Assembly: GCA_023525715.1 (NCBI GenBank)
Contig: CM042016.1
Coordinates: 67,208,882 to 67,272,881 of the forward strand
Source: Cichorium intybus
Taxonomy: Eukaryota > Streptophyta > Magnoliopsida > Asterales > Asteraceae
Length of the DNA stretch: 64,000 nt
Reading direction: 5' to 3'
A model generated the notes under the pieces. It ran no database searches, had not been told where the DNA came from, and saw only the letters and a program-made list of their open reading frames with translations. A program made the position numbers and the translations under genes. How positions within the stretch are numbered: position 1 is the stretch's first letter; every line of letters starts with the position of its first letter. Positions 58,516 to 64,000 of this stretch are shown piece after piece.

Positions 58516-59729
58516 TTGAAAATTTTTTGTCTTTTGTGGCTATGTATCTTTTTGCAGATGATGTTCATATTAGACCACATTTTTCTCCAGTTCCCAGAGG
58601 GACTGGTCAGCTCAGCAGAGTACGCTTCGAGGAGAGATGCCTTGACTGGTCGCCGTGTTCTCAAGGCGACAGTCATTGACAGGGATATTATGAGAGATGC
58701 AGGGCTCTGGGGTGCGATTGAGCCATTCTTACATCGCACCTGGACCCACAAGGAGGCGTCATTCACATGCCGTGGCTGGGACAGGATTATGGCCACGGAC
58801 GAGGACGTGGTCTACACGGAGCTGCTGCTGGAGTTCATATCCACCATCCAGTTCGCACCCCGGGCGGGAGACCCGCGTTCCAGGATAGTATGCTTTCGTT
58901 TGGGAGGTGAGCACAGGGAGTGCAACCTCCGGGAGTTTTGGAGGAGAGTGGGCCTATATACTTAGGAGGACCTCCAGCATCGCTATTTCACCCGGTTCTT
59001 CGGGTCTTGCATTCAGGGGGAGCCGGACAGGGCTCCCAACATGGAGGTTTGGGCACCACTGTCCAATGTTGTGTACGAGGCAGGGACCTCGAGGGAGAGC
59101 CACCTCCGCGATCCACTTCACCGCCTCATGCACCGTTTCGTCTCCACCTCCATCATGCATCGACAGGGGGGCGAGAAGGTTTCGGGCGACAACATGACAT
59201 ACCTGTGGGTCCTCCTCGACCCGTCCCGATTCCTCCATCTCCCCTTCGCCCTCGCGGTTGCCCTCTCGACCCACTCGACTGGCGCCTCCACCAGCAGCCC
59301 ACTAGCCAGGGGGTATTTCATCACTCGCCTGGCTTGTTCATATGGGATCCTCACTGCCCCCGTGGCCGCTTCCTTGACCGCTCTGCCTCCGTCTCGCACT
59401 ACAGCGCGCACTCTGGAGCGGATGCGGCTCATCGAGCAGCAGCGTCCAGGGCAGTACATCCGAGCACCGACAGAGCCCCCCAGCCACCCCAGCCCGCGTA
59501 TGCCCAGCCAGGTCGGAGACGACCGAGGCGGGAGGCACCCGCCGAGCCAGCACCGCAGCCACAGCAGGAGGACCTGGCAGCCAGGGTTGCTAGGATTGAG
59601 GACCATTTGGTATGGATCGGGGAGGTACTCTTGGATTTGGCCACGCAGCAGGGCCGACGTCCCCGACCATTCCCAGCCAGGGCCCACGATCATGAGGCCG
59701 GAACCTCCAGGCCACCTGGTAGTGATTGA
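58516..59729 (+). pseudogene. Athila envelope-like ORF (ORF3)
   Basis: From about 58550 the frame reads an Athila-type domain: RRVLKATVID, GAIEPFLHRTWTHKEASFTCRG (cut here into known parts), CFRLGGEHRECNLREFWRRVGLYT. A TAG at 58963-58965 follows, then the same phase continues: DPLHRLMHRFVSTSIMHR, TYLWVLLDPSRFLHLP, GYFITRLACSYGIL. Near 59470-59500 the family wording switches to another phase, ending in QEDLAARVARIEDHLVWIG, a heptad-like tail, with the stop at 59727. The start is uncertain: no good ATG precedes the domain except MMFILDHIF at 58558, right after a possible splice acceptor. No convincing membrane segment is seen, so 'envelope' is a positional name. Confidence 0.75.
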
Positions 59730-60751
59730 TGTACTTTTTCTTTCTTTCTTTTTATATTTTTTTGGGATATATGTACAAACTTATGACACCTCTATTTGTA
59801 TATTTTGTTCATATTTTATTTGTCATGTTTGTTTTAATGTGTTTGTTGAGTTATGCATGGTATACCAAATTGAGAAGGAGTTGTCTCGGACAAGTTTGGG
59901 GTCACCGTGCCCCCTCCACTTGTCTCGACCACCGGCGTGTTCACTGTAGCGCTACAACTCCGGAATACGAAATCAAGGATCCGTTTGTTCGCAATTATAC
60001 CTGTGATATTGAGCACCAAGCAGTCTATCGTCCAAAAGGGGTAACTCTTTCTCCCTTGTTTTGAAATAATTTTTTGTACAACGGGGACGTTGTACGATTT
60101 GAAGTGTGGGGTGTGGACGGTCGAAAGAGAAAAATTTTTGAAATTTTTACAGAAATGATCAATCTTTCAATTTTTAGCAATATTTTTCAAAATTTTTAAT
60201 AAATTGCAATTTTGAAATGAATGGTTTGTGATTGTGATAGCAATAGTATTCTTCAAGAAATACTGTTTATTTGTGATCATGCTATTAGTTAGTCAAATAA
60301 GTTGAGTTTTACGAGTTTAGAAGATTGAGCTGTTTTAGGATTGGAATTTAGGAAGGAAGTGTCAATCTGTGGCCTTTGTTGTTCGAGCCGGTAAGTCTAA
60401 AATGGGTGGGATTTATGCACCTTACCACCTAAGATCGTCTGGTCTGGGATAGTATTTCTGAAAGCTCGTTACACAGACAACATCGAAAGTCATGGACAAT
60501 TCCTTAATGGTCTTTAGAATCTGAATGAGTACGTACACTTCATTTTGGACAGAAAGTTTGTAATCAAGGGTTCTCTAGAAAGCCATGAATTCCAAAGAAC
60601 AATTCAATTATGTTTTCACGAACTATTCCACTCTAACTCAAAGAGCAATAAACTTTGAAACTGAACACAGTAAAAAATTGTTTGATTCTTTATTATAATT
60701 TGTTAAAAACTCTCTTGATTGGGGACAAGCAAGGCACAAGTGTGGGGTGTT
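59730..60751 (+). other. Athila 3' non-coding region and polypurine tract
   Basis: About 1 kb of A/T-rich sequence without a credible frame. AAGTGTGGGGTGT occurs at 60102 and again at 60738-60750, where it abuts the 3' LTR and is the true tract. AAGTTTGGGGTC near 59889 is a weaker copy. Confidence 0.7.
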
Positions 60752-61897
60752 TGACAACGCCTAGTGATATCAAGTATTTTAGGCATTGTTGAGCCCTGTT
60801 CTTGATAAAATTATATCAGATATGCCTGGGTATTCTCACTTTTCGTGCCAGGACTTGTTTGGAGAAAAAAGAATGGAAACAGGACTTGTTTGGAGAAAAA
60901 AGAATGGAAACAGGGACTAAAAGCATGCAAAAGGAAGACGTTTGGAAAAGAATAAAAAATCAAGGAAACTCGTACGCGCGCCGTAGGAATTAACCACGCA
61001 CGACGCGGGCTTAAGGCGGTGGAACACATTCAAATACCGAAAAAACGGGATCTGATAAGTACGCGCGCCGTGGAATCCGTAAAAGCGCGTCACGGCTGCG
61101 GGAAAATTGCAACTATAAATAGAGGCATTTCCAGCCGAAAACCCTAGCAAAGACCGGGTGTAAAATCGACCTTGAAGCTCTTTTACTCCAAGATTTCGTT
61201 TCAGCAACTTCTTATGTGGTATTTTCATGTTTTGGATTTTATTTGTAATTAATTAGTTTGGATTAAGCTTGGTTTTGTATCTTTGGGAGTGACAACCATT
61301 GATATTAAGCTTTGGCTTCTGTTTTAGTCTCATTTTGTTACTGTTTTGATGTTTGGATTCGAGTTTGGTGAATGAAAATCATTTGGTTACATTTAATATT
61401 GGTATTTCGGTGTTCTATGCTTGTGTTGGGTTTTGAATGTTTGAATTGTGTTTGGATATTGTTTGACCTTGTTGGAACTGTTTTCCCTTGTTGAAATCAG
61501 TAGCTAATTAGGTTAGTTTTTAGGCATTAAACCTTGGCTAGTAACTGTTCAGTAGAACTTTAGTTAGTGGCTAGTTTATGCTTTGCTTGGTTTTGCTTAG
61601 TTTGGATGCCTTTGATTGCTTGTGATTCAGAGATGTACTTCTGATTTCAGAAAGTGACTAGGTTCATTTGAGCTTAGCTTAGCTTGACTTGAATCTGTTT
61701 GATCATTGCTTTATGGTATTAGTGATTGGGAAGGTAGAAACTAGATCCTCCGACTGTAGCGTGACACTACTAGTTGGTAATCTATCATTTAGTCTAACCA
61801 CGAAGCTCCTGCGGATCGACCCTGACTACCATTGTGCTAGTGTGTGTTAGGTTTTTTTTTCCTTTATTTTTGACCGCACGATGACCTAGGCGTGTCA
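60752..61897 (+). repeat. Athila 3' LTR
   Basis: 1146 bp, 31 bp longer than the 5' LTR because ACTTGTTTGGAGAAAAAAGA and the following 11 bases are duplicated in tandem (about 60853-60914). Elsewhere the two LTRs agree at about 97-98% by eye. TATA box at 61114-61122. Confidence 0.93.
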
Positions 61898-63041
61898 CGT
61901 TTGGCTGGTCGGAATACGGTTGAGTATCTCCCTTGAGAAGCATTAGCTGTATGGAAGTCGAGCTGGTATCTGGTAAGTTGCCGAGACGTTGGTGTAAGCT
62001 AAGAGTGTAGCCTCTGTTCTTCAGAATCTTTCTCGAAAGTGTGGAGCAACGGTATTGGAAGCGTATGACTTTTAGGATTTCTCGGCAGTGTAGTAAGAAT
62101 CGGTTGGAAAACCGATCCCGGAAATTAGCGGAGAGTTTTTAGGTGTCATGTTTCGAATTGAGTTATGATAAGCAGGGTGATTAGGTATCTTCTCTGAGAA
62201 GTTTTTTCTATTAGAAGTTGGGTGGTTTGTGGTAAAAAAGAGCAAATGTGGTTCGGTTTCGGTGTTACTCGAGTTCGATCTTGATTTTTGAGAGATTGTA
62301 TGTGTTGTGGTCGGCAATATTTCGGTTTAGGATAGTGGTTTTTTGTTAGACGTGTTCGTTATTGTATGTAGAAAAGATCGGGTGCTGCGGCCTATGTTGG
62401 AAAGTCTTTTAGATTCATTGGTTGGGATCGTTACGGTTGGTCGAGAATCTACGAGTTCGGTTGCGAGCTGAATGTAGCGGGGATCGTGTGATTCCATGAA
62501 TGAGGACAAATGCGGGGATAGCTTGATGGGCTGTGCATGAATGGGGAGTCTTGTGGTTGTATCCTGGTCGATCGGATACTCTTGGACAGAACTCTTGTGG
62601 GTCTGTACGACGATGGTTGTTGTCATGTGTATAGTGATCTGGTGTTATGCGTTGGTGACTTTTGAAATGGTGCAATCAAATTACTAGCTTTAGGGCTTTG
62701 TAAGATACTCCGAAGGTGAGTATCTGAAGTTGTGAGATGGAATAGATTAGGCGCGTGGCGGTCGGAGTGGTTCTTGAGCGTCAGGGTGTGTATTTGGTGC
62801 AAAGGAGTTGTCGTAGGGCATTTTTGAATCATCGAGGTTCTGCAGTTAGACCTTTTGGTTCGGAAGTTTCGAGCATACAAGGATTTAGGTGCCGATGACC
62901 TCATCGAAGTTGGTGGTGAGATATTTTTGGTTCGGTTATGTAAATAAATGAATGACTATGGAATGGTTGAACTGTTGGGACGCAATTAGGGCAAGTAAGG
63001 AAAGGATTTCGGGGACGAAATCTCGTTAAGTGGGAGAGACT
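61898..63041 (+). other. Old gypsy 3' internal region with polypurine tract
   Basis: G-rich decayed sequence without a recognisable gene. The end reads TTTCGGGGACGAAATCTCG and then AAGTGGGAGAGACT before the 3' LTR. That wording is typical for the last codons of chromovirus-like pol and the purine tract (63028-63041). Confidence 0.75.
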
Positions 63042-64000
63042 TGTAAGACCCTAATCCCAAAAATTCAAGTTTCGAGTCTTAAAGAGTCAAAGAGTAAAAC
63101 CTGGAACAAGGTATCGAGCAGATAGCGGATAAATAGAAGACAAAAGTGAGAAAATGGGAAAAAGAGATTAGTGCCGCTAATCTCATGATTAGCGACATTA
63201 ATCTGGTCAACAGAGGGAAGCTTCGCGAACAGTCTACAAAAGCTGCAGTGTTTTGGCTTGGCTCGAAGTTAGCGATGCTAACTTCAATGTTAGCGTCGCT
63301 AATACGGTCTGAGCGGGAAAAATCCATATTTTAGTGGTCTAATGCCATTTTTAACATCATAACTCATTTGGGGTCCGAAGCAAATCAGTTCCAACCCATA
63401 GAAAACCTTAGAAACTATCTCTCAAGCTTCCATGGTTGTTTAAGTTTCATTTATGGGTTTGTGAAGGTCCTTGGAGGAAGAAGAAGGTAACAAGTTCTTC
63501 AAGAGAGGGGTGATGCTTAGAATGAGTCAAGTTCTTGCTGTTCCTGGACCATTGCAAGTGTTTAGAGGCTTGTTTTTCCTTAGTTCTTGTTGTTAATGGA
63601 GTTATGAAGTTATTTCCAAGCTTTTTAAGACAATGATGGCTCTATATTTTAGTTAAGGATGTGATTTAGAGGCTAAGGATGAGTGCTTCTCCTTTAAGTC
63701 TCTAAATCCTAGAGAAAAACCCAAACCTAGTCTTAATGTGGTTGTGGATGAAGTTTTAAGTTGTTAATATTCATTTTGGAACTATATTTGTCACCATGAG
63801 CTTGTTTGGGCTAGGATTGGTGGTTAAAGTTACGTTATTATAAATTAAAGGACTGTTTGTGACAACCCTTCGAGTTGTGGCTTCTATCTTAATGGATTAA
63901 GCACTTAATGGAGTTTTGGGCTGAACAGGGGAGTTAGCCGCGCTAACTTCGATTGTTGACTTTGACCGTTGCCTGTTGACTTTTGACCGGTTTGACTTTT
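63042..64000 (+). repeat. Old gypsy 3' LTR (cut by window end)
   Basis: It aligns with the first 960 bases or so of the 5' LTR with about 10% mismatch, including the ATTAGC palindromes and the start of the W-box cluster. Confidence 0.9.

Larger units (their letters stand above)
55297..61897 (+). mobile_element. Athila-type gypsy element lacking pol
   Basis: LTRs 55297-56411 and 60752-61897 start TGACAACGCC and end GGCGTGTCA, with CGTTT on both sides (55292-55296 and 61898-61902). The primer site TGGCGCCGTTGTCGGGGACC, complementary to tRNA-Asp as in Athila, and the motif AGCGCTTGTTGGGAGG that follows pol in Athila support the class. There is no protease, RT or integrase in the 4.3-kb interior, so the copy depends on other elements. 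Confidence 0.9.
33725..64000 (+). mobile_element. Old gypsy-type LTR element, plus strand, host of SV2 and Athila
   Basis: The 5' LTR (33725-35415) is followed by an initiator-Met primer site, and the 3' LTR starts at 63042 directly after a purine tract. Both LTRs start TGTAAGACCCTAATCCC. By eye they differ at roughly 10% of sites, clearly more than the LTR pairs of the elements nested in it. With the nested elements removed, the internal part is only about 4 kb and retains a gag remnant but no visible RT, so it is a deleted or non-autonomous copy. The right end lies outside the window. Confidence 0.88.

Noticed and set aside
58356..59693. Long frames opposite and in other phases at the Athila envelope-like gene
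   Set aside because: They are shadows of a GC-rich coding region; the family wording lies only in the frames named in the annotation.

Overview
The window is plant nuclear DNA made almost entirely of nested LTR retrotransposons. I find no convincing ordinary host gene. The element families (Sirevirus-type Ty1/copia, chromovirus-like Ty3/gypsy, Athila-type gypsy, a trace of a second copia type), the initiator-Met and Asp tRNA primer sites, the 5-bp target duplications and the decayed reading frames indicate heterochromatin of a large eudicot genome. Asteraceae is a guess from the style of the repeats, not proven.

Left half (1-32415): one Sirevirus, called SV1 here, lies on the minus strand. 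Its 3' LTR is cut by the window start, its 5' LTR is 32000-32415, gag-pol runs 31843 to 25136, and a long extra gene (ORF3) lies downstream of pol. ORF3 is split by an 18.2-kb insertion at 2755-20976. That insertion is a non-coding gypsy derivative with the structure LTR-internal-LTR-internal-LTR, flanked by TGGAG. Its third LTR holds a 1.95-kb solo LTR (flanked by ATGAA), and the solo LTR holds a MITE-like segment. SV1 itself sits in the RNase H end of another copia element, whose tail is seen at 32416-32636.

Middle (32637-33724): possible low-copy DNA with GA and AT microsatellites.

Right half (33725-64000): an old, deleted gypsy element on the plus strand (5' LTR 33725-35415, 3' LTR from 63042, cut by the window end). 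Two younger elements are inserted in it. One is a nearly complete 16.9-kb Sirevirus (SV2, 36162-53033, flanked by GGTGG). The other is a 6.6-kb Athila-type element without pol (55297-61897, flanked by CGTTT).

Most interesting content: SV2 carries, between pol and ORF3 and on the opposite strand, two diverged copies of a small gene with tandem Agenet (Tudor-like) domains, each with its own TATA box at the same relative place. The ORF3 genes of SV1 and SV2 are recognisably homologous along their whole length although the two families differ. ORF3 has an N-terminal domain, a basic linker, a long coiled coil, a proline-rich stretch and a helical C-terminal domain. In SV1 it has its own TATA box; in SV2 it may contain an intron. 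LTRs of the different families carry arrays of short palindromes or WRKY W-boxes, which look like captured or evolved regulatory modules. All coding regions are pseudogenes with a few stops or frameshifts each.
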